Shown: positions 33,501 to 45,100 of the stretch, one piece after another
Position numbering within the stretch: position 1 is the first letter of the stretch
Layout of the letters: the number at the start of each line of letters is the position of its first letter
DNA from: Phytoseiulus persimilis
Lineage: Eukaryota > Arthropoda > Arachnida > Mesostigmata > Phytoseiidae
NCBI GenBank assembly: GCA_037576195.1
Contig: CM075103.1
Coordinates: forward strand, 8,432,001-8,496,000
Length of the DNA stretch: 64,000 nucleotides
Direction of reading: 5' to 3'
The notes under the pieces: generated by a model
Databases searched by the model: none
What the model was told of the DNA's origin: nothing
The model's input: the letters and a program-made list of their open reading frames with translations, nothing else
Made by a program: the position numbers and the translations under genes

Positions 33501-35793
33501 TTATGCGCGTGCGCGCGAAACCTTTCGGACCCGGACTCGATGGCGGCGACGTCCACTGGTATGCATGTTTCGCCATGTGCATCGAATGATATGCGCACAT
33601 CGCCCCAACGTGCGCCAACATACGAATTGAGGCCATGTCGATGTGGGCCTGGAGGCTCCCGCTTCCAAGAGAGCCTTTGTGATCGGGTCATCTCCGCATG
33701 AGGATGCAGAGAAATACCAGGCCATGATTGCGACCCGCCAGATGCCGCGTCGACTCCAGAATGGAACTGACCTGATTCCGCAAAACGGTCAAATGCGACT
33801 GAGTATGTCAGTCCATTTAAGACGGAGTTCCAAGCATTTGACCACGCAGTCAACAAGCAGTGCGGAATCCATTTCCACCTACGACGCTTCAGGAGAGCGT
33901 GCTAGCTGGGTCCACTTGGCACCTAGAGAGCCATGGGCGCAATTTCCTCTTCCTCTGGATCGACCTGAGGAAGCTCCTGAGCGTCGGTTTCGAAATCCCT
34001 GAAAACTATATCTTGGAGCTTCGAGCCTGAGAGGAGGCGCTCATTTTGAGAATCCAACCGTCTCGATAGGAGAGCACAGGAGCGAAATCAGCCTCTGAAA
34101 GGCCCACCAACCGCTAGACGCGTGAAACGGATTTCGAGGTCCTCTGAGTCAGTCTTACATCAATGTGCACCCAAGAGCTGCCTCATAACTGGAAGATGTC
34201 GAAAAATTTTCCATTCCAGGAAATCAGGATGTGCGCAAATGATCGGAGAGACTTTGTGAAACCGGGTTCGTGAGAGGCGAAATCGTAGGTTCAGCGTTTA
34301 TCTCGACACGGCGAGCACGAGAGAGAAACCTTCGTCGGAAACTATAGAAAGCTTGGTCCGAAGGTTCTCGATGCAGCCTTCACACAGGGTCTGACCTCAA
34401 GCCTGCAAATCCGAGACATTTATGCCGACATTTTGGGAGAAAACAAGATGACATTATCAGAGCGAGAGTTCTGTGTAAGTTTAGCCATAGTGAATCTAAA
34501 GTGGATCTTTGGAGCGCTGGTTCAGGTTCGATCGGATCTTAAATGCTCCATTAGTAAGTCTATTTTGACCCTTGACGAGGAGCGACTTCCCAGAGTCCCT
34601 GTCTTGATCGACTCGCTGCGGCTTGAAATTCTTCTATGCAGAAAGACCACAGACAGACTTCTGCCGGATTTGGGCGCTCGCCTGAGTCGCAGAGGTGATG
34701 ATGACCTAGTGCACCACAACAAAAAAAGATGACAGAGTGATAATTCCAAGAGTCTAGGATGTGTCGAACACCTCATATTCGAGGAACGGCAGTGAATCAG
34801 ATCCGAGAACCGTGAGTGAGGCGCAAGTGCTCCCTTTGGAATTTACTGATGACACTGTCTATTCCAGTCTTCACGCGAAAGCTTCCGTATGTCTTGAGCT
34901 CAGCAGCGATCTGCCAAAGAGTGGAAAGAGGCATCGTCGGTAACAGCTGGTTTCGAATGACTCATTATCCCCGAGTTCAGCATTCGGGCATCCTCATCAG
35001 AGGAACGATTTACACGTTCCGAGGCCGATGTGAATCGAAGCTGCCAGGCATCGTTCCTGGAGATATTGCGTCCCCAGCTATGACCACCAATCGTCAGATG
35101 TGCGCGATCGACTGGCTCTTCGCGACTGGTGCTCGGTCACTCTACCCCGCTGCTCGTTCTGAGCGCGGAGTTCTCTGCTCATACAATGCCGAGTCGTATG
35201 AAGAACGACAAATTCTGTGAGCCATGTATTCGCTCGTTGCATCGACGGGAATCGCGCGTGAAGGAACTGCTCGGCTCTCACAAGAGCTCGTCTTTCAGTA
35301 GTACGCTCATCTGCCTTTCCAGCTCGGCCATAAAGCGGTGACGGTTAGTTGGCCTTTTGCCTTATAAAACCTTCCGTGGCGAAAAGCTCGTAAAGCGGAT
35401 GCCCTGTGGTCTGCCCAATGTCCAGGCGAGGTTTTGATCGTAACGTCTCTATGTAACTCTATTCCACGCTGCTCCGTTTCCTTCCGTCCAGGTCCTCGAC
35501 CCTCCCTTCTGCTGCGATGCTCCTGTTTTCAGTCTCCGGGATGGGAGAAAAACGGTCACGCGAGCACGGCTTGCACGGATTCACCCTGAAATCCCGCGGA
35601 TAATTGAATTTTTTTCTCAGAAAAAACGGGTGCCACTTCAGTCTACGACTGAAGTCATTGACTTGTAGGCTTCCGCGATACGAAATAAGTTTTCTGTTTG
35701 AAATCTGTTTCCTAATGCTGCACGAACTCCAGTTCTCTGAGTCAGCTTCTGGAAACTTTCGTCGATTTTGTTTAAGTTCACGCAGGTGTGTTA
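27561..35793. other. Intergenic, decayed coding-like sequence, no recognised gene
   Basis: Several stretches look like eroded protein-coding sequence, for example the - strand at 28230-28950 (with a GTAAGA donor at about 28707) and at 30620-31700. None can be assigned to a family. All frames are often open at once here, so openness alone is weak evidence. Confidence 0.35.
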
Positions 35794-35801
35794 GCAATGC
35801 G

Positions 35802-36004
35802 TAGAGCTGGAAGAAAATCGCAGGAATCGCGGGGTTCGTGATTTTTTGCCTTTGTCGCGATTTTCGGCCTCCCCCGCGATTTCTGTAGTTTCCGGCATTG
35901 ACCGCGATAACCGAGAACGTTCGATCCACTGCGATCTTGTGATCCGTCACCGCGATTCGCCCGCGATATTCGCATTTTTTGACCGCGACAAATTTGCCGC
36001 CCCA
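35802..36004. mobile_element. hAT-type MITE with GCGAT subterminal array, 203 bp
   Basis: The termini TAGAGCTGGAAG and (inverted) TGGGGCGGCAAA are similar imperfect inverted repeats. They are flanked by GCAATGCG (35794-35801) and GCAATAGG (36005-36012), 6 of 8 matching, consistent with an old hAT target duplication. The body is dominated by about ten CGCGAT/ATCGCG motifs. Non-coding. The architecture mirrors the TAACCGC-rich hAT element at 37047. Confidence 0.5.
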
Positions 36005-36189
36005 GCAATAGGTATCACTCAACATTTTACTGAAGCATGGGTGGCGAACGGTAGAATCATCGATGTAGCGAGGTTCAAACTCCCTGCTGAAAACAAACGA
36101 CGTACTAGGAGTGAAGATGTAATGATACATCAGAAAGTGCTGGGATCACAATGGGCGCGGAGTCGTACACAACCCAGCTTGGACAGTGT

Positions 36190-36487
36190 TTGCGGCGGTG
36201 TCTGCATCAGTCGCCGTCTACATGAGGCCTGATACAGGATTCGTGAGAATCACGGACTTCCTACGAAAGCACTTGGAGTTTGTAAAGTCCACGCCACATG
36301 CTGGTGTTTCTGTCCCTACAATCGATTGTGGAGCACACCGAAATGATCTGATCAGTTCCATGCAAACTGTATTTGGCCTCAGTTAGGCGAACGATCCTGT
36401 TGAAGGCACTCCCTCAAACGGCTCATGTATTGACATCGTTTTTGATGATCGTTCAGGAAGCATCGGAAGCATGAATCACATGAGCTA
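36190..36487 (+). pseudogene. EEP-type endonuclease fragment (transposon-derived)
   Basis: The + strand reads VAVYMRPDTGFVRITDFLRK, later HRNDLISSMQTVFGLS, then after one in-frame stop ANDPVEGTPSNGSCIDIVFD and IGSMNHMSY. The VY.SPD, L.(D)F...L..., NDP..GT...GSCID.VF and final SYFSYHKP pattern is that of endonuclease/exonuclease/phosphatase domains carried by arthropod mobile elements such as Helentrons and some retrotransposons. The reading breaks exactly where the mariner-type element begins (36488) and a short continuation reading FS.KKNHKPQF resumes after it (38598-38640). A stop inside the fragment and the insertion show that it is dead. Confidence 0.55.
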
Positions 36488-36860
36488 TTGGGTGCGTGTA
36501 AAAGTTCTGAGCGCTAAGCTTTGACACCTCATAGATCCGTTCCCAGAAGTCGTGGAAAGATTATAAAATGCTCGAAACACGCGGGATCTAGTCAGCTTTC
36601 AGATGCTGTCGTCCTGATTCAACAAACGGCCTGCCAACACCGACGGTTTCACTGAAAGAGTCGAAAATCGAAAAAGCGCGATTTTTCGATTCCGGCGAAA
36701 CCAAGATCATGACCTCCTGTTTTCCCTTCGGAATCACAAAGTTCGTCGACAATGAAGCTGTTTCAGAGAAAAATTGAGCGATTCGGAGATATCGGCTTCG
36801 TAAGTTTCGATTTTTAGCCCTCTCGATCTACATACGCTGAGTGAATAGGAAAAATATGGG
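36488..36860 (+). repeat. Left arm of the mariner-type inverted repeat
   Basis: Pairs with 38270-38595 on the opposite strand; shared blocks include GTCAGCTTTCAGATGC, ATTCAACAAACG, GATATCGGC and AAAAATATGGG. It also contains a local hairpin near 36659-36692 (CGAAAAAGCGCGATTTTTCG) that the right arm lacks. Confidence 0.8.
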
Positions 36861-37038
36861 CCTTCTCCAGGTGGCAGCCATGGGACGGCTCAGCCAGCGA
36901 AACTCAGGTTTGTGACTCCGGCTCGCAATTCGAAGCTGCGCGTTGACAGCTAAAAACTGGATCAGATGACATGTTTTCGAAGCTTTGAGGCCGACTATAA
37001 GATGTGCTATGCGGCATCTCGAATTGCCTCGTCTTTGG

Positions 37039-38250
37039 GTGAAGAGTAGGCTTTGCAACGGTTATTTAACCGCGGTTAATAACCGCAAATATTTTGCGGT
37101 TTTTAACCGCGATAACCGCGAGCAAACTGCGGTTATAACCGCATTTAACCGCAATTTTCCGAAACGTATGATTCTTCAAGAAAGCGTCGTGTCAGATGAG
37201 TGTACTCTGGCTGGGAATCAGGAACTAGGTGCTGAGAATTGGAGAGAAATGAACTGCTCCTGGAACTGTGAGATCTTGTGTGATGACTCCCTTTGAACCA
37301 AGTTCGTATACGCTTCCGATAGCCGGACCTGGCTAGCAATGATACCTGGACATACATCAGGAACAGCCTCCTCATGTACCCATGAGCAAGCCGTTCAAGG
37401 AATCGATGAGCTAGCATCGGAAGCGGAAGGCTCAATCTTCCAGAGCTTTGCGCATCTGGCAAGTTCAGGGAACAGAGCACAGTGGAAATAGCTATTGTGT
37501 GGGCTGCACCCCCATTAGGGGTCATCGATAAGACGACTGTGATGAGGTCCTACCAGAAAACGGCTATCACTCATGCACTGGTCGGAACGGAGAACATACG
37601 CCCGTTTCAAAGCCGACAACGGTGATATCGGAGCCAGGAGCAGTAGTTTGGAGTCAGACAAAAATTGGAAGCACCTCAAACGACGACCTCGAGGATTCCC
37701 AATAAAAAAAACTCGAGAAGCAGGACGTGGAATCACGCGAGTCATCTCAACCCAACAAGGTGGCATGCCTTTGGACACTCTTTGCTCGTGAAACCGTGCA
37801 GAAATCGGAGCCACTTCCACATCTCAGAGTTTGCAACACTTCCCCAGCGGATCGTGAGGATTTGAACCCGACATTGCTGACTACATTCATCGGACGGGGG
37901 GCTCCACAAAACAAGATCTCTTCTGCATCAGGATAATTCTTTAAAGATTTCGTGACTTGAAACGTTCAACCAATGTTCCCGGCCCCATCTGATCAAGGTC
38001 GAGCTGTAACAAACGAGTCTTTAAGAGATGTGTTTTGAGATCGCGTTGTATCCGCTAATTATGTAACCTTCTTCCTGATGAAAGAGGAGAAGCTTCCTGG
38101 AAATTCTCCAGGAAGCATTCTTCCATATAACCGCGGTTTTCGGTCCTAATTTTGCGGTTAACCGCTATTGCGGTTATGGATTTGCGGTTATCGGTTAACC
38201 GTAACCGCGGTTATTTAGAAATGCGGTTATTTGCAAAGCCTAGTGAAGAG
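37039..38250. mobile_element. hAT non-autonomous element with exact 8-bp target duplication
   Basis: The element runs 37047-38242 (1196 bp). Its ends are a perfect 12-bp inverted repeat, TAGGCTTTGCAA and TTGCAAAGCCTA. The 8-bp target duplication GTGAAGAG is exact on both sides (37039-37046, 38243-38250). The first and last 100 or so bases are packed with TAACCGC/GCGGTTA motifs, about ten per end, as expected for subterminal transposase-binding sites in hAT elements. The centre holds only broken open frames and no recognisable hAT transposase or dimerisation domain. It lies in the loop of the mariner-type element, so it is the younger insertion. Confidence 0.88.
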
Positions 38251-38269
38251 GAAGCATTTTTTGAGATTG

Positions 38270-38595
38270 CCCATATTTTTTCCATCGACTCAACACAGAT
38301 CGAGGGGGCTGAAAATCGAAACTTCCGGGGCCGATATCTTCGCTTGGCAGCGGCCGAATCGCTCGTTTTTTTTTAAACTCCTCAATTTTCGACGAACTTC
38401 AAGATTCTGGAGAACAGGGGAAACAGGGGGTCATAATCTCAGTTTCGCCGGTATCGTTTGTTGAATCAGATCGGATGGCATCTGAAAGCTGACTAAATCC
38501 GCGTATTTTGATTTTTTAACAATCCTTCTGCGACTTCTGGGAGCGGAGTGATGAGCTGTCAAAGCTTAGCTCTCAGAACTTTTGCACGCACCTAA
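38270..38595 (-). repeat. Right arm of the mariner-type inverted repeat
   Basis: Inverted copy of 36488-36860, ending CACGCACCTAA before the flanking TA. Somewhat shorter than the left arm because of internal deletions. Confidence 0.8.
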
Positions 38596-38640
38596 TAGTT
38601 CAGTTAAAAAAAGAATCATAAACCACAGTTCATCCTTCCA

Positions 38641-39040
38641 AAGTGATTTCAACAAACATAAAAACATCTTACTGTAAGCCGTTCATTGAGTGCCATCTCT
38701 GGTGACATCTGAGGCATCGTGGGTCAGTGGTGTCTCTTCTGAAAGGCTCCACCGGAGAGGCCGGGGGAGCTCGTAGCAGACGATTTCGTCGATTTAGTTT
38801 GCGGTGAAATCTCGAGTTGTCTCTGTAACACGATTGAGCTTGTTCCTCAGAGTCGAAACTATGATAAATCTGTAAGGCGAAGCTTTTTGTGCTAGGTCGG
38901 AGCCGCCATCCGACTATTCAGGCAGTGAACTTTACGCGTTCACGCTGGGAATCTGGATGTGCAAGCTGACTTCCGCTGCACTGCCATCCGGGAACGACAC
39001 CTCTGAACTCCGCGCGAAATAACGTGAGCCTACATTGAAG
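38641..39040 (-). other. Decayed coding-like stretch, unassigned
   Basis: The - strand contains a basic, open stretch ending in a CLRCHQRWH segment that faintly recalls a retroelement zinc knuckle. It lacks the full CCHC spacing, so I do not assign it. Confidence 0.15.
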
Positions 39041-39188
39041 ACGCATCAGATGAGATCGCTATTCGATCAGCTCGTTTTCCGACAAGTTCCTTATCTAATA
39101 ACGACACTATCTGATGAGTTCGTTCTCTGATGCGTTTTTTCTTGGAGGAAATCGTAAAATGAGGGTTCGTTATCTGTGGTATTTTAGG
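39041..39188. repeat. TTCGTTATCTG-rich dispersed repeat, copy 2
   Basis: Aligns with 17166-17334: CGCATCAGATG start, CTCGTTTTCYGACAAGTT, and a shared tail AGGGTTCGTYATCTG ... ATTTTAGG. It also contains an internal inverted pair ACGCATCAGA / TCTGATGCGT (about 39041 and 39128), suggesting a small foldback unit. Confidence 0.6.
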
Positions 39189-42100
39189 GTACCTAATTGT
39201 CTTCTTCGGGAAATATTCTGTACTGGATTCTCGGCAGAGTTCTGTCACTCTCTTCCCCAAGCACGTGCACGTTCCACTCTCATCGACCTGGAGTTCCATC
39301 AGCCAATCTGTGGCGGTGTCAGTCAGAACTGAGAACCTAGATTACAAGCGTAAGAATTCAGGAGTGAGACTGATTAACGAAAGGCTCAACTTTCAAGAAG
39401 TCGTTGAGGCTGAGAGCTCTTTGCTTGAGATTCCCTGTTGATTCCGAAGTCGGTGCACGAAATCGTTTGTACCAGTGAAACATGCAGAAGTTTCGAGACA
39501 ACTTAGAACCTGGAGCATCGTTGCGGAACCACATGGATTCTGTTTCTACCGAAATGTCGGAGTGTATTACTCACATACGAGCCGAGCGCTTTAGGTCTGC
39601 CTTCATTTTCTTCGGCCTGATGCCGGATCAGACCTCTGAGATCATGGCCGACCGATCCCCGTTGAGGCAGCTGTAGCACTTATGGGACATATTGTTGTCT
39701 GACGATCGGGGCCACGATGGTTGGACGAAGAGGAGTACCGGAGCTCGTACTTTCCGCCGGCTGCCAACGCAGAATCAGCAAGCTCCTCACAGGCCCTGCC
39801 GCAAGTCGATCATAACCTAAAAAAGTAATCAGAAGCATCATCCTGCCAGTTTTTTGAACGACACAGGATACTGTTAGTGAGGCAAAGAGGAATATTTTCA
39901 ATTCTCTGCATCCTGGGAACTGAGAGTGGTTTCTCAAGCGAGAACGAGAACTGCCCGTTAGTGACCCGGAAGATGACAAGATGAGGCGCGTTCACGCCTG
40001 GCGTGGCTCGGAGTTAGCCAAACTTTCATTAAAGGCAAGAAGCGAAATTTCGGGGCGGACAAAGGAAGCAGGAAGGGAAGGAGGACAGAGTGAAGGGTTT
40101 GAACTGCTCAAATATATGAACTGTTCCTGCACCAACCCGGTTTGTTTCACTTTTCAAGGGCCGACCCAAGGGTGGCTCCGCATGATATGTGTATCAGTTC
40201 CCGGTTCCTTCGGAGCATCGGTCGGCTGTGTGAGTTTGCTCCTACGTTTCGTTCCGTGGGAGGTGGGAATGATCATCATCATGAATCATCTCGCTCCCAT
40301 ATCGGGCGATTCGAACAAAAAATCCAATACACAAAGTCACCAGCAGAATCCGGTCTGATGAGCCCGAAACATTCAGTCGCGTCGTGGCGAAAACTCCCCG
40401 TCAGACCAGACCGGCTTGGTTTCGCCCGAGATGGGAGCAGAAAGCGCAAACTGAGCAAGGAAACTCACACCAAGCTGATACTTTTCGTTGAGGCCCGGAT
40501 AGGAAGACTTTCGGAGATCATCTGAGAGCCTATCGGAGACGGGAGGAACTCTTCCAGGTGACAGAGCTCCGACTAAGCCGCTGACGGAGGACCGTGCGAG
40601 ATAAGAACATACTTCGGCCCAGAGAGAAGATCCCACCGTGAGTATGGCAACCTACGGCGAATCGGCTTGAGATCTCGGTCGAGTGAAAGTAAATAAGAGA
40701 TGGCATGGCGGTGAGTTTGCTCCCAAAGATTTGTCCAGCCGTTCTTCTCTCCCCTCAAGGAGGATGTTTGACCGGATTTCCTCTCAGCGATGTCGTCGTA
40801 GAACCCCCAAAGCTTCGGGAAGAGAGTTTGCAGACTCAGTTTGTTGGGTCTCATTCTTTCCACCCTGCTCTGACCTCGGTTGACTACTCGATCGCGTTTG
40901 ATTCGTCAATATCGCCGAATTCCGTTTCTTGTGTTGTGACACCCGGAAACGACCATATTCAATCCTGAAGGCCGCTCTCGAATTCCGAGAGTTAGGGCAT
41001 GGTTACAGCTGCGTAGAGGCTGCATGCGGAAATATCCGGAGTGCATGGTTTCCATGGTTGAGGTATCACTGAATAACTCAGAATAACTGAAGAGCCTCAA
41101 GTCGGTAGCTGAGAGTTTTTGTATTTGCCGCTCAGGGTTCGCTGGACGAGAACCGAGCTGCGAACTAACGGGAGTTATTGACATTCATGGAGAACACGCT
41201 GGTTGAGGCCGACCTGGGCCTGGTTCTGAGCCCTATGTTCACCGATGTCGCTCAGAAGGAAACCAGCCAAGCGAGTCCGCATCGGGTTGCCCGATACGCC
41301 GCCCCTTTCACAGGTTCCACCGTCTATTACGCCGTGTGATCGGATTCCATGAGCCAACAGATCAACATTCAGATTTCTCAAATTCGGAGTGAACTCTACC
41401 CGCCACGGGAGAAAAACTCTGCGAGGAACGCCGACGGCCATGCGCGTCGATAAGTGGATCCACATCGGAAGAGTCAAGTTTTTTATTCCAAGGCTTGAGC
41501 GCTCGCTCGGGATTTAGTGGAACACGACGATTGAAAAATTGAACATTATTAGAGGCTTGTCTGGGATGAAGCCGCAGCGAACGAGTCGTCTCCGTGGGCA
41601 TGTTGGCCTGTTTTGCGGAGTGCGGCCAACTCTGCTGAGACGGTCCTACAACTGCACCGGCTATAAACTTGTTAGGGACGGAGACGGATGAACAGGCCCA
41701 CGTGGTCAGGCCGGCTGCGCAGAGCTCCTTTCTCGGGAAGCCCTACGCGAGGAGGAGCAACACGCTTCCGTTTCGCTCAGTCGACAGTGCAGGAGCCCGA
41801 GTCAGCTTGGCGGGAGTCTCTCGACCGTTGCTCTTCCGCTTGAAACTATTGCAAACTTCCTCAGTCGAGAGCCCAGCTTTAAGTCCTTATTTTTACTTTG
41901 CATCTGTTCAGTTAGGATCGGGAGAGAAATCGACTTCCATGCGTCGAACAAATTGAGTTTCGAAGCTCCGAGGTCGGCGCGATCGCGAGCCAATTGTTCG
42001 CTCCCTGAAGAGTCGACTGAGCCAGGGTTCCTTGGTTGGAAAATCCTCCCCGCCTTCGGCCTCCTCTCACGGCCAGGGAAGCTGCCCGGCCGGCGCCGGC

Positions 42101-45100
42101 GGAGACAGTTCCGGGGCCGAGGATCCTCGCGGCCGACATCGCCTGCAGCCGACAGCTCATCCAAAAAAAAATAGGCGACTCTCAAACATCGAACGATAAC
42201 GGCACAACTTTAATGACGCAACTCAACCGGCGCCCGGGTCTCTAAAAGCAGAACCGCCTCCGAACGCGGCGCATATCGTCGCCAAGCTGATATCATTAGG
42301 GATCCCCATCAATGCCGTAGTCCTCGTTCACAGCATATGGCTGGCTGGAATCGGCTGAGGTACTCCGCGGTTCCTCGGAGCTGTCCGACGGTCGGATGGG
42401 CGTTGTTGTTCCGGAAGCATCGGACGCGGGAACCCAACCGGTAAAAACCTTGTACTGCCCGCTGCGGTCGGAAAACGCGGGATGCGCGAAACTCGGTTTC
42501 AACCAGCTTCACGCGGGAGGCGGAGAGGACGCAAAACGAGACGAATGATGTTGATGGCCACAGTCATGATGATGAGCGGTGGCATTCCACGTCGAAGCAC
42601 CGAAAAACGCTCCGGGTTAACGCCGCGACCGTTTTTGTGTCCGGTTTGCGTGCAAACCGTGCCAACGCCTTTCATTAGGTTGCAGCGGCCTCGGACAACC
42701 GCCCGACGAGTTTGGTTTTTGCGTTTCCGCGGCGAACATACAACGACCTCCGCTCCTACCGTTGGAAACGAAACGTTCCCATTGACCTTCGGTTGATCGC
42801 CTCCGACGATTGAACAACCTCAGAAGAAAGCAAGCTGGCTGTGCCATCGTTTATTACGGGTGGGTTGCTCATCGTGGGGTCGTTCTAACTAACTTGATTC
42901 AGTCGATTTCCTTCAATTTGAGTCCGACTCCTGTATCAGGTTGTCTGTACTTATTCGAGGTCCCGACCCCCTAATGAAACATCGTTTCAATGGGAGGAAC
43001 CCACCGGTATGTCGTTCCAGAGGCACTCAGCAGCAGGGGGGACGTGGGACTCGGGCTTTGGACGCGGTCGACCCAGAAGGAGCGGGAAGAAGGAAAAATG
43101 GGAACGACCCCACGGGGGGGGGGGAGGGGGAAATGCGATCATGCTCCACGAACGTGTATTCTGGAAAGTGTTCTGAGCCAGCGGCGCTCGTGTCCATCTG
43201 CGAAAGTGGGAAGGAACGTACGTACGTACAGAGCCGTCGACTCCCATTTATGCGAGCTCAGCCACTAGATACTCCGTCAATGTGTTCAGGAACCGAGCAA
43301 CTGCATGGAGACCGAGAGCAGAACTGCCCCTCCGAGAAATCGTCGAACGACTCTGTTTCCCTGCGCCGACAAAGCTCGTAGCTCTCTTCTCCATGACATA
43401 GGGCAGCCCTAGAAGAGTCTGACGAGCACCGTCGAGATGACCGGTCGGGTAACCAAGAACATCTTGGGCGATTCGGATAACCCAGCACATGCAGTGCGAG
43501 TGCTACGCCCATCCGCACCGGGAACTTCTGGGAGAGCACTAGTCGCGAAACAATTCAGGACCTAAGATGAGAAGAACATCGACAGTGACTGCTTTCATAC
43601 GACGTCATGATCTTGTACGCGTGGTGTACAGAGTACGGATCGATCCAACAGAACATTAGCAGTTCGTAATTCCTCTCAAGACCCGATCTCGCTGTTCCAA
43701 GTCTCGACTCGCTTGGCTTCCATTCCTATCGAAACTTCGCAGTTTCTTTCCGGCGCAGTCGGTTCCTATGAAGAGCATGGGATGAGTCCTCATGGGTTAT
43801 TCGGTTCTCATCTCTCGAAATTTTGATCGAAAACATGAGTCAAAAATCAGCGAATCGGGTAGGATTCGATCTGATAAATTAATGAGCGCTGGAGGCGTCG
43901 GATCACCGCGAGAGAAAACAATGGGCTTCACTCTCCACCCTATCGAGAAGCGAGCGGATCTCGAGAGAGAAGAACCCGACTTTTCTTTCGACTACGAAAC
44001 CACCATATCACCCGTCTGTAAAGGGAATATTGGAACCGGCTCGTCAAGACAGGAGTTTAGGGCGCGCAAGACGACTCAATGTGCTTCCTGATCTTCATCA
44101 AGGTCTTCCTTTTTCTGGCCGATAACAGCAGGAAACGAAGGATTAGCGGCCCAGAGTCTTAGACTAGAGCGAAGCCGGAGCGACGGACGAATTTCCCCAT
44201 TGTACTCCACAATGGAATTGTCGGACGTCACTCGTCACTTTCTCCGCTCGGCGTCCTGTCAAAAAAAAAGAGGGAGACGGATCTGGCGCGGCCTGGAAGC
44301 TGGGAATGGACTCCTGAAGGCAAACAAATGGAATATCGATTTATTGAAATATTTTTCACCCAGTCCGTGCAACCAATATGTCGATGCGTCCAACCTGCGA
44401 AGCCTGGAGTGTAGTCCCGGGGGAAACGGAGGAACAGGCATGAAGCTGCCAGAGGAAAGCGCAGTAGGAGTCGCAATCGAGACGTTCCGCGAGTTTTTTT
44501 CTGGCAGGCATGTGTAGAATGGCTTCCGATAACGTGACCGTAATACTTCGTTGATATTATTGACTACTCCTCACCATCTTCCGCAGCTGATGCGCACCTC
44601 GCTCCCTCATGACGTGAGCGAAGACAGACGGGGAAGCTCTCGCGAGGACTAAATGTCTCAACGTCGATGATCTCTTTTCCTTTCCTCCTCCTTCCTCAGG
44701 CCATCCTCGAGGGTCAGCGCTGAAGTCGGGGATATATCTCCGAGCCTTCCTCGTCCCGCAGCCGTCGCCGTCATACCTCCTACTGAACGCTGTAGCGGTT
44801 CGCGGAAATCTCCTCTGTCCAATGATCCGAGAGCTTCCTTGGGAAAATATAAGATTTTTTCGAGCGGCTTTTTCAATTCGCTCTCGCGGCTCGTCACTTC
44901 GCCGCCGCCGGGTAACTTCGAGGGTTCTTTACGTTGAGGTATCACGTCCATCTTCTTTGTCCGTTGAATACGGCCTTGGGATTCTTCCGTTTCGGGGTGG
45001 ACCTCGCTAAGTGAACACTTTCGCTTCACCAGCGTCGCGTGGACTCACAGTCGCTGACATTGTGCACCCGATTCCGTGGGAGCATAATTTCGAAGGAGAG

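Larger units (their letters stand above)
36488..38595. mobile_element. Mariner/Tc1-type inverted-repeat element, interrupted by a hAT
   Basis: Two arms, 36488-36860 and 38270-38595, are inverted copies of each other over more than 320 bases with modest divergence. Both termini match TTRGGTGCGTGYAAAAGTTC, resembling mariner ends, and both are flanked by a TA dinucleotide (36486-36487 and 38596-38597), the Tc1/mariner target duplication. With the hAT insertion removed the element is about 904 bp and has no transposase, so it is a non-autonomous foldback form. It inserted into the SYFS motif of the EEP fragment. Confidence 0.8.

Noticed and set aside
43200..43230. ACGTACGTACGT short repeat
   Set aside because: Three units only; simple sequence without further structure.
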